This document shows, in pieces, positions 8,618 to 16,939 of a stretch of 64,000 nucleotides of DNA. The stretch is from the NCBI RefSeq assembly GCF_009765995.1, contig NZ_LMUI01000019.1, positions 1 through 64,000 on the forward strand, written 5' to 3'. Source of the DNA: Methylocapsa sp. S129 (GTDB lineage Bacteria > Pseudomonadota > Alphaproteobacteria > Rhizobiales > Beijerinckiaceae). The stretch's first letter is position 1. Each line of letters opens with the position of its first letter. The notes beneath the pieces were generated by a model. The model searched no databases. It saw only the letters and a list, made by a program, of their open reading frames with translations, and was not told the DNA's origin. Both the position numbers and the translations under genes were made by a program.

Positions 8618-9625
8618 TCACTCAACCTCCGAAACCGTTACTGCGCGGCCTTCCGCGATCGACTTGAGCGCCGCTTCCGCGAGCACCAGCGCTCGCCGTC
8701 CGTCGTCGAAGCCAACAACAGGGGGTTGATGCGTTTCGACAGCTTTGACGAAAGCGCCGATCTCCGCATCGAACGCCTCCCGGTAGCGCTCGATGAAAAA
8801 GTGAAGAAGGGGCGCGGCGTGATTGCTAAAACCCTTGCCAAACAAGAGCGTCTGGTTCGGCCGCCGGTTCTCGGACAGGGCCATTCCCTTGGAGCCGAAA
8901 GCTTCGACGCGCTGGTCGTAACCGTAGAGAGCCTCGCGCGAGTTGGTGATGATGGCCTGCTTGCCGGAGACTGTCGTCATGACGACAGTGACCGTGTCGA
9001 AGTCGCCGAGTTTCTCCATCAGGGCTGGAGCAACCAGCCGCGAGGCGGTCGCCATGACGATCTCTGGTTCTTCACCAAGAATGAACCGCGCCATGTCGAA
9101 ATCGTGGATCGTCATATCCCTCAAGATTCCGCCGGAGACCCTCAGATAGGCTTCTGGCGCCAGACCGGGATCGCGCGAGGTGATGACGACTTGGTGCAGA
9201 ACGCCGATGTCGCCGGCCCTGACCGCATCGTGAACGGCCTTGTGACCCGGATCAAAACGACGCACGAACCCAAGTTGTATTGGCGTTTTGACTCCGCGTA
9301 TAATCGCAGCGCAACGGTTCACCCGCGCCAGGCTAAGGTCGATCGGCTTCTCGCAGAGAACTGGCTTTCCGGCCGCGACCGCTTGCTCCAGGAGATCGGC
9401 ATGCGTATCGGTCGCCGTCGCGATGAGGACGGCGTCTACATCGGACGAGGAAAACACTTCCGCAGCGCTATTCATCACGCGCGCGCCCGTGGAGGCCGCG
9501 ACAGCTTCGGCCGCCGCGCCATTGATGTCCTGCACCGCCGCCAAGCGGGCGCTCGGGTGCGCGGCAATATTGGCGGCGTGCATGGCGCCGATGCGCCCGC
9601 AGCCGAGCACGGCGATTCGGATCAC
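8618..9625 (-). CDS. iolG: Inositol 2-dehydrogenase-like Gfo/Idh/MocA oxidoreductase
   Basis: 335 residues, close to classical IolG. Rossmann motif AVLGCGRIGAMHAANI at the N-terminus, CEKPIDLS near residue 95 with the conserved Lys-Pro, and a C-terminal domain with LRDMTIHDFDMARFI, the pattern of inositol dehydrogenases. It should oxidise myo-inositol to 2-keto-myo-inositol with NAD+. It is the first gene of the leftward operon and is divergent from iolD across 109 bp that carry the putative operator. The iolG label rests on similarity and context; another cyclitol is possible. Confidence 0.85.
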   Translation of the reverse strand: MIRIAVLGCGRIGAMHAANIAAHPSARLAAVQDINGAAAEAVAASTGARVMNSAAEVFSSSDVDAVLIATATDTHADLLEQAVAAGKPVLCEKPIDLSLARVNRCAAIIRGVKTPIQLGFVRRFDPGHKAVHDAVRAGDIGVLHQVVITSRDPGLAPEAYLRVSGGILRDMTIHDFDMARFILGEEPEIVMATASRLVAPALMEKLGDFDTVTVVMTTVSGKQAIITNSREALYGYDQRVEAFGSKGMALSENRRPNQTLLFGKGFSNHAAPLLHFFIERYREAFDAEIGAFVKAVETHQPPVVGFDDGRRALVLAEAALKSIAEGRAVTVSEVE

Positions 9626-9648
9626 TGACGTTCCTCCCTGGCCATAGT

Positions 9649-9664
9649 TGCAATTTTTGTTGCA
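9649..9664. promoter_or_regulatory. Putative RpiR operator, site 2 (TGCAA-N6-TTGCA), between divergent iol operons
   Basis: Perfect inverted repeat TGCAA-TTTTTG-TTGCA in the 109-bp gap between iolG and iolD. On the minus strand a consensus TTGACA (complement of 9677-9682) would place its -10 inside this repeat. On the plus strand TATGAT at 9685-9690 is a possible -10 for iolD. One bound repressor could therefore block both directions. Near-identical repeats lie at 4465 and 15873. Confidence 0.65.
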
Positions 9665-9734
9665 TTAAACGGCGGTTGTCAATATATGATGCACACGAAG
9701 ATGCTTCACGCATTCCGTCGAGGGAGGAGACCGC

Positions 9735-11606
9735 ATGCCCAGCGCCACAATTCGACTCACGATGGCCCAGGCTGTGGTGCGTTGGTTGACCCAACAGTTC
9801 ACCCAAATCGAAGGCGCTCGCGTCCCCTTGTTTGCCGGCGTGTTCGGTATTTTCGGGCATGGCAACGTGACCTGTTTCTCTGAGGCTCTCGAAACGGTGC
9901 GGGACCTTCTGCCGACCTGGCGCGGACAGAACGAACAGTCGATGGCGCTCGCGGCGATCGGCTTCGCCAAGGCCAAGCGGCGCCGGCAGATCATGATCGC
10001 AACCTCCTCCATCGGCCCAGGCGCGCTGAACATGGTGACGGCTGCGGGAACCGCCCATGCGAACCGCCTGCCGGTGCTGCTGATCGCTGGCGACACCTTC
10101 GCGAACAGGCTGCCCGATCCCGTGCTGCAGCAAGTGGAGCATTTCGGCGACCCGACCGTCACCGTGAACGACGCGTTCAAGGCGGTGACGCGCTATTGGG
10201 ATCGGATTACCCATCCAGCGCAGATTCTCTCGTCGTTGCCGCAGGCGGTCGCCGCGATGCTCGATCCCGCCGATTGCGGGCCGGCCTTCCTCGCCCTGCC
10301 TCAGGACATTCAGGAAGTGGCGTTCGACTATCCCGAGGTTTTCTTCGAGCCGCGGACATGGACTGTGCCGCGCCCGCGCCCCGATCGGCAGGAACTCGCT
10401 GAAGCCGCAGCGCTTCTTAAGACCGCAAAGAAGCCGATCCTGATCGCCGGCGGCGGCGTGCGCTATTCGCTTGCCGAGAACGTCGTGGCTGAATTCGCTG
10501 TCAAGCGGGGCATCCCGATCGTCGAAACGATCGCGGGTAAGGGCGGACTTACGCATTATCATCCGGCGCACGCGGGGCCCATTGGGATCATCGGCTCCAC
10601 ATCGGCTAACGCGCTCGCGGCGGAAGCCGATGTGATTCTCGCCATTGGCACGCGCCTCCAGGACTTCACGACCGGCTCATGGACAGCGTTCAGCCCGGAC
10701 GCGAAGTTCATCTCGATCAACGCCGCCAGGTTCGACGCCGTGAAGCATCGCGCGCTCGCCGTGGTCGGCGACGCTCTTGAGACGGTGACCGAACTCGATG
10801 CGGAACTCGGTGCGTGGCGCGTGGATCCCGCGCATATGGCGCGCGCAAAGGCGCTCTTCAAAGAATGGGACGCTTTGCTCGATGCGCATCAGGCGCCGAC
10901 AAACGCGCCGGTCCCGACCTATGCTCAGGTCGTCCACGCCGTTAATGCGGTGGCGGGAGAGAAGGACACGCTGATTTCGGCGGCCGGCGGCCTCCCCGGC
11001 GAAGTCGCGAAGGGCTGGCGCGTCAAGGCGCCGAACACGTTCGACCTGGAGTTCGGTTTCTCCTGCATGGGCTACGAGATCGCGGCCGGCTGGGGACATG
11101 CGATGGCGAATTCCGGGCCGGGCGGCCTCGGCGGCACGCCGATCGTCATGGTCGGCGACGGGACCTATATGATGATGAATTCGGACATCTATTCGACGAT
11201 TCTCAGCGGTCATAAAATGATCGTTGTGGTCTGCGATAATGGCGGGTTCGCGGTGATCAACCGGTTGCAACAAGCCAAGGGCGTGCCGGGCTTCAACAAT
11301 CTGCTTGTCGATTGCCGTGTGAAGGATCCCGCCGCGCCGCCGCACGTCGATTTCGCCAAACATGCAGAATCCATGGGCGCGTTAGCGAGGCATTGCGAGA
11401 GCTTTGCGGATTTCGAAGCCGCCCTCGAATGGGCCAAGGGGACGGACCGGACGACCGTAGTGTCGATCGCTTCGGACGCCTACGCCTGGGTTCCCGGCGA
11501 TGCCGACTGGGATGTCGGCGTGCCTGAAGTCTCCTCGCGCGAATCGGTTCAGAACGCGCGCAAACAGCAGGAACAGATTCGCGCCAAGCAGCGCGTTGGA
11601 GTGTGA
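9735..11606 (+). CDS. iolD: 3D-(3,5/4)-trihydroxycyclohexane-1,2-dione hydrolase
   Basis: 623 residues, the usual IolD length. ThDP-dependent enzyme that opens the inositol-derived ring dione to 5-deoxyglucuronate. N-terminal sequence FAGVFGIFGHGNVTCFSEAL is typical of IolD, and the C-terminal ThDP/Mg motif GDGTYMMMNSDIY with the following CDNGGF fits the GDG-N pattern (about residues 476-500). The ATG at 9735 has a strong ribosome site, GGGAGGAG. It heads the rightward operon, followed 6 nt later by iolE. Confidence 0.96.
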   Translation: MPSATIRLTMAQAVVRWLTQQFTQIEGARVPLFAGVFGIFGHGNVTCFSEALETVRDLLPTWRGQNEQSMALAAIGFAKAKRRRQIMIATSSIGPGALNMVTAAGTAHANRLPVLLIAGDTFANRLPDPVLQQVEHFGDPTVTVNDAFKAVTRYWDRITHPAQILSSLPQAVAAMLDPADCGPAFLALPQDIQEVAFDYPEVFFEPRTWTVPRPRPDRQELAEAAALLKTAKKPILIAGGGVRYSLAENVVAEFAVKRGIPIVETIAGKGGLTHYHPAHAGPIGIIGSTSANALAAEADVILAIGTRLQDFTTGSWTAFSPDAKFISINAARFDAVKHRALAVVGDALETVTELDAELGAWRVDPAHMARAKALFKEWDALLDAHQAPTNAPVPTYAQVVHAVNAVAGEKDTLISAAGGLPGEVAKGWRVKAPNTFDLEFGFSCMGYEIAAGWGHAMANSGPGGLGGTPIVMVGDGTYMMMNSDIYSTILSGHKMIVVVCDNGGFAVINRLQQAKGVPGFNNLLVDCRVKDPAAPPHVDFAKHAESMGALARHCESFADFEAALEWAKGTDRTTVVSIASDAYAWVPGDADWDVGVPEVSSRESVQNARKQQEQIRAKQRVGV

Positions 11607-11612
11607 CGAACC

Positions 11613-12512
11613 ATGAAAGCTAGACTTGGAATAGCCCCCATCGCCTGGTGGAACGACGATCTCCCTGAGCTGTCCGACGACGTGAGCCTTGAGGAATGCT
11701 TAGCGCAGGCGAGCGTCGCAGGCTTCACTGGCATGGAGACGGGGCGGCGCTTCCCGATGAACATGAGGGAACTCGGGCCGATCCTCGCCCGCTATGGAAT
11801 CTCCGTCTGCGGAGGCTGGTTCTCTGGCCTTCTGCTTGACGGCGACATTGAACGCGAGAAGGAGCGCGTTCGCACCCAGATGGATTTCTTCATCGCGGCG
11901 AAGGCGCCCTGTATCGTCTATGGCGAGACCGCCCGCTCGATCCAGGGCGTGCGCTCCGCGCCGCTCGCGACCAAGCCGAAGCTCTCGGAGGATGAGATCA
12001 AGGCGTACGGGCGCAAGATGACGGCTTTCGCCGAATGGTGCGCCGGCCAGGGCATGCCGCTCTCTTATCATCACCACATGGCCGCCGCGATAGAGACGGA
12101 GCCGGAACTCGACCTTCTGATGGCCAATTCGGGCGACGCGCTACCGCTGTTGTTCGACGCCGGTCACATGGCTTTCGCTGGCGGCGACGTGTTGCGCGTC
12201 ATCGACAAGCATCATAAGCGCGTCAGCCATGTGCATACCAAAGACGTTCGCGGCGGGGTCATCGACAAGCTGGACCGGACGCGGGAGAGCTTCCTGGACG
12301 CGGTCGTAAAAGGGGCCTTTACCGTGCCCGGCGACGGCTCGCTCGACTTCGCCGCCATCGTTGGGCGGCTGGCCTCCTACGGCTATGAGGGTTGGTTCGT
12401 GATCGAGGCCGAGCAGGACCCGAAGGTCAATCCGCCGCTCGAAATGGCCAAGAAGGGTCATGTCGAATTGATGCGCGTGATGGCGCTGGCGGGATACGAG
12501 GTGGTGCCGTGA
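11613..12512 (+). CDS. iolE: myo-inosose-2 dehydratase
   Basis: 299 residues, the normal IolE length, with a xylose-isomerase-like TIM barrel. It dehydrates 2-keto-myo-inositol to the dione used by IolD. Seen: GIAPIAWWNDDLPEL at the start, SYHHHMA near residue 150, FDAGHMAFAGGD near residue 185, HVHTKDVR, and WFVIEAEQDP near the end, which fit the metal-binding and substrate residues of IolE. It starts 6 nt after iolD and its stop overlaps the start of the SDR gene. Confidence 0.95.
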   Translation: MKARLGIAPIAWWNDDLPELSDDVSLEECLAQASVAGFTGMETGRRFPMNMRELGPILARYGISVCGGWFSGLLLDGDIEREKERVRTQMDFFIAAKAPCIVYGETARSIQGVRSAPLATKPKLSEDEIKAYGRKMTAFAEWCAGQGMPLSYHHHMAAAIETEPELDLLMANSGDALPLLFDAGHMAFAGGDVLRVIDKHHKRVSHVHTKDVRGGVIDKLDRTRESFLDAVVKGAFTVPGDGSLDFAAIVGRLASYGYEGWFVIEAEQDPKVNPPLEMAKKGHVELMRVMALAGYEVVP

Positions 12513-13330
12513 ATCGCATGGATGGCAGGGTCTGCGTCGTTTCCGGAGCCACGCAGGGCCTCGGCTCCGCGATCGCCCGGCGGTTGGCGGCGGCCGGCGC
12601 CGCAGGAATCGTCGTCACCGGCCGCAACGAAGAACGTGGGAGCGCCGTCGCTCAAGACATCACGGCGACTTCCGGCGCTCCCTCCCTGTTCGTGCGCGGC
12701 GATCTCGGATCGGTAGAGGATTGCAGACGCATGATCGCGGACGCCGACAAGCGTTTCGGCCGCGTGAATGTGCTTGTGAATGCAGGCGCGTCAACTGAGC
12801 GCGGCACTATCCTCGACACCACGCCCGATCTGTTTGACAGAATGTTCGCAATCAATGTGCGCGGACCCTTCTTTCTCATGCAAGAAGCGATCAAGCTGAT
12901 GATCCGCGATGGCGTCGAAGGCGCGATCTGCAACATCGGCTCGATCTCGGCGCTCGCCGGCCAGCCCTTCATCAATCCCTATTGCGCGTCCAAGGGCGCG
13001 TTGACGACGCTCACGTCGAATACCGCTTTTTCGGTGATGCGCAACCGCATTCGCGTCAACCAGCTCAACGTCGGCTGGATGGCCTCAGACAACGAACGGC
13101 AGATTCAGGCCGCCGAGAGCGGCGACCCGGACTGGATGGAAAAAGCGGCGAGCCGACTTCCTTTCGGCCGGCTCATCGATCCGGAGGAAGCGGCTCGCGC
13201 TGTGAATTTCCTCGTGTCTGATGATGCAGGACTCATGACGGGCGCGATCGTTAATTTCGATCAGTCGGTGTGGGGCGCGGTCGCGGGAGCAATGCCGGTT
13301 CCTGATCGCCCGATGACTATGGCTCACTGA
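12509..13330 (+). CDS. SDR-family oxidoreductase in the inositol operon
   Basis: 273 residues. Classical short-chain dehydrogenase: cofactor motif SGATQGLGSAIARRL at the N-terminus, VNAG near residue 90, and the catalytic Ser plus YCASK (about residue 157) in the order expected. The GTG start at 12509 overlaps the iolE stop (GTGA) and is preceded by GAGGTGG; an ATG at 12518 is the alternative. The sequence around the catalytic residues and the Asn in NQLNVGWM are intact, so it should be active. A polyol or keto-polyol substrate is inferred from the operon. Confidence 0.88.
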   Translation: MNRMDGRVCVVSGATQGLGSAIARRLAAAGAAGIVVTGRNEERGSAVAQDITATSGAPSLFVRGDLGSVEDCRRMIADADKRFGRVNVLVNAGASTERGTILDTTPDLFDRMFAINVRGPFFLMQEAIKLMIRDGVEGAICNIGSISALAGQPFINPYCASKGALTTLTSNTAFSVMRNRIRVNQLNVGWMASDNERQIQAAESGDPDWMEKAASRLPFGRLIDPEEAARAVNFLVSDDAGLMTGAIVNFDQSVWGAVAGAMPVPDRPMTMAH

Positions 13331-13444
13331 CGCATAAGGCCAGCCGACTCGCATCTCCTTGCCGCTGGCGATAGGAAGGCGACCCAAACGCGTTGAAGGC
13401 GCACGGAAGGCGCAAGGCCTGGGGAACCCAGAAGGAGCAATAAA

Positions 13445-14419
13445 ATGAGCGTAGCCGTCGGCGTCATCGGAACCGGCGTGATGGGGTCCGAACATGCGCG
13501 CCTTATCAGGCGCCAGACGCCCGGCGCGCATCTCGCAGGCGTGTTCGACGCAGACGGCGCCCGCGCGCAAGCCGCCGCGGCGGGAGCCCCCGTCTTTTCC
13601 GATCCGCGATCTCTAATCGCGTCGAACCACATCGAAGCGGTGATCATTGCTTCGCCCGATGCGACCCATGCAGAATTGACGCTGGCCTGCTTGGAAGCTG
13701 GCAAGCCGGTTCTATGCGAAAAGCCCGTGGCGTCGTCGGCGGCGGAAGCCCTGCGCGTGGTTCAGGCCGAAGTTGCATTGAAACGCCGGCTGATCCAGGT
13801 CGGTTACATGCGCAGGTTTGATCGCGGCTATCAGGAGATCAAGCAGATTAAGGACGAGGGCGGGGTGGGCGCAACCGTGTTGCTGCACAACGTGCATCGA
13901 AACGCTCGCGCCCCGGAATGGTTTACCGGACCGATGGCGGTGACGAATTCGTTCGTGCACGAGATCGACATCAGCCGATGGCTGACCGGATCGGAAATGG
14001 TCTCGGCTCACGTCGCCAGCGGGCCCGGCGGCGATCCGCTGATGATCACGATGCGGACCGACCGCGACGAGATCGTGTCGACCGAGGTCTATATGAACGC
14101 CGCCTATGGCTACCATGTCCATGCCGAACTGGTGGGCCGTCAGGGAACAGTCGCACTGGCGCCGCCGTCGCTCACGTTGCGCAACAAGGACCGGACTGGC
14201 GGACTTTCCTATCCCGAGAATTGGGTTCCGCGTTTCGCAGACGCGTATCGCAGGCAATTGACTGACTGGATTAGCGCGGTGACGACAGGAACCCTAGTCG
14301 GGGCGAGCGCCTGGGACGGCTACGTCGCCTCGTCCATCGCCGAGCAGATCGTCGCCGCTCTCGCCAATTCCGGGGGGACGACGCTGAAATGCACGCCGCG
14401 TCCGTCGCTGTACGACTGA
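13445..14419 (+). CDS. Gfo/Idh/MocA-family oxidoreductase (inositol 2-dehydrogenase-like)
   Basis: 324 residues. Rossmann motif GVIGTGVMGSEHARLI, CEKPVASS near residue 96, and FVHEIDISRWL (about residue 170) in the C-terminal domain, close to inositol dehydrogenases. A good ribosome site (AAGGAG) precedes the ATG. It follows the SDR gene after 114 nt in the rightward operon. With its close relative at 8618 it may serve a different inositol isomer, or act in the reverse direction. Substrate not decidable from sequence. Confidence 0.85.
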   Translation: MSVAVGVIGTGVMGSEHARLIRRQTPGAHLAGVFDADGARAQAAAAGAPVFSDPRSLIASNHIEAVIIASPDATHAELTLACLEAGKPVLCEKPVASSAAEALRVVQAEVALKRRLIQVGYMRRFDRGYQEIKQIKDEGGVGATVLLHNVHRNARAPEWFTGPMAVTNSFVHEIDISRWLTGSEMVSAHVASGPGGDPLMITMRTDRDEIVSTEVYMNAAYGYHVHAELVGRQGTVALAPPSLTLRNKDRTGGLSYPENWVPRFADAYRRQLTDWISAVTTGTLVGASAWDGYVASSIAEQIVAALANSGGTTLKCTPRPSLYD

Positions 14420-14427
14420 ACCAGAAG

Positions 14428-14441
14428 GCCCGCTAGCGGGC
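14428..14441. repeat. 14-bp perfect palindrome between two dehydrogenase genes
   Basis: GCCCGCTAGCGGGC, a loop-free perfect palindrome in the 78-bp gap between the third and fourth Gfo/Idh/MocA genes. It may be an mRNA hairpin that tunes expression of the last gene, or an extragenic palindrome. No T run follows. Confidence 0.4.
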
Positions 14442-14497
14442 GGCGTCGGTCCTTCCCGTTCCCATGCGTTCCATCGGCGAAGCTCTGGAGAGAATGG

Positions 14498-15568
14498 ATG
14501 ATCAACTATGCCATCGTCGGCGCTGGCTGGATTTCGCAGGTCGCGTTTCTGCCTGGCGTCGCGCAGTCCGGGAATTCGCGGGTCGCCGCGATCGTAACTG
14601 GCGATAGCGCAAAGGCGAAGCGTCTCGCGGATTTCCATAGCATTGGAACGGTTGTCGGGTATGACGGCTACGACGCCCTGCTGGCCAGCCCCGCTGTCGA
14701 CGCGGTGTACATTGCTTTGCCGAACCACATGCACGCTGACTACGCCATTCGGGCGGCGCGCGCCGGCAAGCATATCATGGTCGAGAAGCCGCTCGCTGTG
14801 AGCGAAGACGAAGCGCTTGCCATGATTGACGCGGCGCGACGCGCCAACGTATTTCTGATGACCGCTTACAGATTGCACAACGAACCGGGAACCGTCGCCG
14901 TTCTCGAACATATCCGCGCTAACGCCATCGGCCGGCCGCTGTTCTTTCAGTCTGTGTTCAGCTTCCAGACCGCGATGGGGAATCATCGGCTGAAAGCATC
15001 GGCCTGGGGTGGGCCGCTTCAGGATGTCGGCGTCTATTGCATCAACGCCGCTCGTCATATCTTCGCCGAAGAGCCGATCGAAGCGATGGCGATGTCGTCC
15101 CGTCCGGACGACGACCCGCGCTTTGGCGATATCGACGCCTCGGTGGCTGCGACGTTGCGATTTCCGTCCGGCGGCCTCGCGCAATTCGTCGTCAGCTTTG
15201 GAGCGTCGGCGGTCGACAATTACCGGGTCGTGGGAACCTCGGGCGATCTCGAACTCGACCCTGGATTCAAGTTTGAAGCCGCGACGCGGCTGCGGCTGCG
15301 CCGTGACGGAAAGATCGTCGAGACCCAGTTCCCGCAGATCGACCATTTTGGCGCGCAGGTTGCGTATTTTTCTGATTGCATCAGATCGGGAACGCCGCCT
15401 GAAGCCGATGGCGACGAGGGGTTAGCGGACATGCGCGCGCTGATCGCAATCGAAAGGGCCGCCTCGACCGGCACGCCACAAGCGATTTCAACTCAGCCGC
15501 GTTCTCGCCATCCGACCCCCGACATGGTGCGGCTTACGCCTATAACGGATCGTCGCCTCGTTCTCTGA
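14498..15568 (+). CDS. Gfo/Idh/MocA-family oxidoreductase, fourth in the cluster
   Basis: 356 residues. N-terminal AIVGAGWISQVAFLPG is a Rossmann motif with an unusual tryptophan, VEKPLAVSEDEAL near residue 95 carries the Lys-Pro pair, and LQDVGVYCINAARHIF marks the C-terminal domain; this resembles the glucose-fructose oxidoreductase branch more than IolG. GGAGAG precedes the ATG. Last enzyme gene before the transporter. Likely an NAD(P)-dependent sugar or polyol dehydrogenase; substrate unknown. Confidence 0.85.
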   Translation: MINYAIVGAGWISQVAFLPGVAQSGNSRVAAIVTGDSAKAKRLADFHSIGTVVGYDGYDALLASPAVDAVYIALPNHMHADYAIRAARAGKHIMVEKPLAVSEDEALAMIDAARRANVFLMTAYRLHNEPGTVAVLEHIRANAIGRPLFFQSVFSFQTAMGNHRLKASAWGGPLQDVGVYCINAARHIFAEEPIEAMAMSSRPDDDPRFGDIDASVAATLRFPSGGLAQFVVSFGASAVDNYRVVGTSGDLELDPGFKFEAATRLRLRRDGKIVETQFPQIDHFGAQVAYFSDCIRSGTPPEADGDEGLADMRALIAIERAASTGTPQAISTQPRSRHPTPDMVRLTPITDRRLVL

Positions 15569-15962
15569 CAAATCGGTTTCCCCCTGGATCGGTAGGGATC
15601 GACACAGAAGCGGCCGCCCTGGACAGTGGCGGATCGCCCAATGCCGCGAACGCCAACTCGGCGGAACACCCACGTCGCTCGCCGAATCTGGAGAGCCTCC
15701 GAGCAATCCGATAATGGCGTGAGGGCGAATCCGGATCGAGAAAGAGGGTTCTTCACCGGTCGCCAGCGAAACCCGGTAAAATCCGAATGCACGCCAAGCC
15801 TCACACCATCATGAAATTCGCGAGCGAACCGGTATTGAGATGAAGAAGAGAGCTTGACTTCGGTTAAAAACTTGCAATAAATATTGCGATACACTGACAT
15901 CGACAATTTTCAATGCGCGTTAGTTAAGATGCCGACGAAATGGTCAGGGTGGAGGCGAGAGC
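15569..15962. other. Intergenic region carrying the ABC importer promoter
   Basis: About 394 bases between the last dehydrogenase and the transporter. Frames inside it have no ribosome sites and no protein features. The 3' half holds a plausible promoter and the third copy of the inverted repeat, listed separately. The first 250 bases show nothing I can name. Confidence 0.5.
15854..15888 (+). promoter_or_regulatory. Putative ABC importer promoter with RpiR operator, site 3 (TGCAA-N6-TTGCG)
   Basis: TTGACT at 15854-15859 and TAAATA at 15878-15883 form a sigma-70-like promoter with an 18-bp spacer. The -10 lies exactly in the 6-bp centre of an inverted repeat TGCAA-TAAATA-TTGCG (15873-15888), nearly the same as the site between iolG and iolD. 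Binding would block RNA polymerase, which fits repression. Regulator identity is inferred. Confidence 0.6.
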
Positions 15963-16091
15963 ATGACGAACGGCGCGCAGATTGCGGCCCCACTCCTTGA
16001 AGCGCGACGCATTTCCAAATTTTTCGGCGCGGCGGTCCGTGAACGAACGTTTGAATTGGACAGGGGCGCGGTGGACGCGCGCCGCGCCTAA
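15963..16091 (+). pseudogene. N-terminal fragment resembling a sugar ABC ATPase
   Basis: A 42-codon frame. Residues 11-23 (LLEARRISKFFGA) match the very start of sugar ABC ATPases, where a strand-forming sequence precedes SKxFGA; after that the resemblance stops and the frame ends at TAA, well before any Walker A. A GGAGGCGAGAGC stretch upstream could be a ribosome site. The intact ATPase follows 107 nt later and begins with the same pattern (LKEVSKSFGAIKAL). It may be the remnant of an older ATPase gene replaced by the present one, or a small leader peptide. Confidence 0.5.
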
Positions 16092-16198
16092 TTTGCAGGC
16101 GCCTGATTTTCCTTGCAAAACGAAGCGATAGTCCGGCAAATTGCAGCGGGATCGACAGGCGCCGCGAAAAGCCGTCGACCCAGGGGAGGCGATAGCGA

Positions 16199-16939
16199 AT
16201 GACCTTGCTTGCGCTGAAGGAGGTTTCGAAAAGTTTTGGCGCGATCAAGGCGCTGAGTAATATCGACTTTTCTGTCGCGCGTGGCGAGATTGTCGGCCTG
16301 ATGGGCGACAACGGCGCTGGGAAATCTACCCTCGTCAGGGTGATAGCGGGGAACTTTCCGCCGTCCTCTGGCGAAATCGTGCTCGATGAGAAGACCGTCC
16401 ATTTCCACAGACCTGTGGAGGCGCGCGAACAGGGCATCGAGGTGGTCTACCAGGACCTGGCTCTGTGCAACAATCTGTCGGCGGCGGCCAACGTCTTTCT
16501 CGGACGCGAGATCAAGCGATCGCTCGGACCCATCAAATGGCTCGCGCATGGCGCGATGAACAAACGTTCGGGCGAATTGTTCGCCGAGCTCAAGTCCGAA
16601 ACGCGCCCGCGCCACCTCGTGCGCCTGATGTCGGGCGGTCAGCGCCAGGCGGTGGCGATTGCGCGCACGCGGCTCTCCAATCCGAAAATTGTGCTGATGG
16701 ACGAGCCGACCGCCGCGATCAGCGTGCGCCAGGTCGCTGAGGTGCTCGACCTGATCCGGCGCCTACGCGATTCCGGCGTCTCGGTTGTGCTCATCAGTCA
16801 CCGCATGCCTGATGTCTTTGCGGTGTGCGACCGCATCGTTGTCTTGCGGCGCGGCCGCAAGGTCGCCGACAAGGCGCTCGCGACGAGTTCCCCCGAAGAA
16901 GTCACCGGGCTCATCACGGGAGCAATTCATGTCGCTTGA
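16199..16939 (+). CDS. Sugar ABC transporter ATPase, single nucleotide-binding domain
   Basis: 246 residues, so only one nucleotide-binding domain, as in FrcA-type CUT2 importers rather than the roughly 500-residue fused RbsA/XylG type. Walker A GDNGAGKST (about residue 38), Q-loop YQDLAL, signature LMSGGQRQAVAIAR (about 142) and Walker B IVLMDEPTAA (about 163) are intact, with the switch His in LISHR. GGGGAGG precedes the ATG. Its 3' end overlaps the permease start. It should energise uptake of inositol or another sugar, given the iol genes upstream. Confidence 0.92.
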   Translation: MTLLALKEVSKSFGAIKALSNIDFSVARGEIVGLMGDNGAGKSTLVRVIAGNFPPSSGEIVLDEKTVHFHRPVEAREQGIEVVYQDLALCNNLSAAANVFLGREIKRSLGPIKWLAHGAMNKRSGELFAELKSETRPRHLVRLMSGGQRQAVAIARTRLSNPKIVLMDEPTAAISVRQVAEVLDLIRRLRDSGVSVVLISHRMPDVFAVCDRIVVLRRGRKVADKALATSSPEEVTGLITGAIHVA

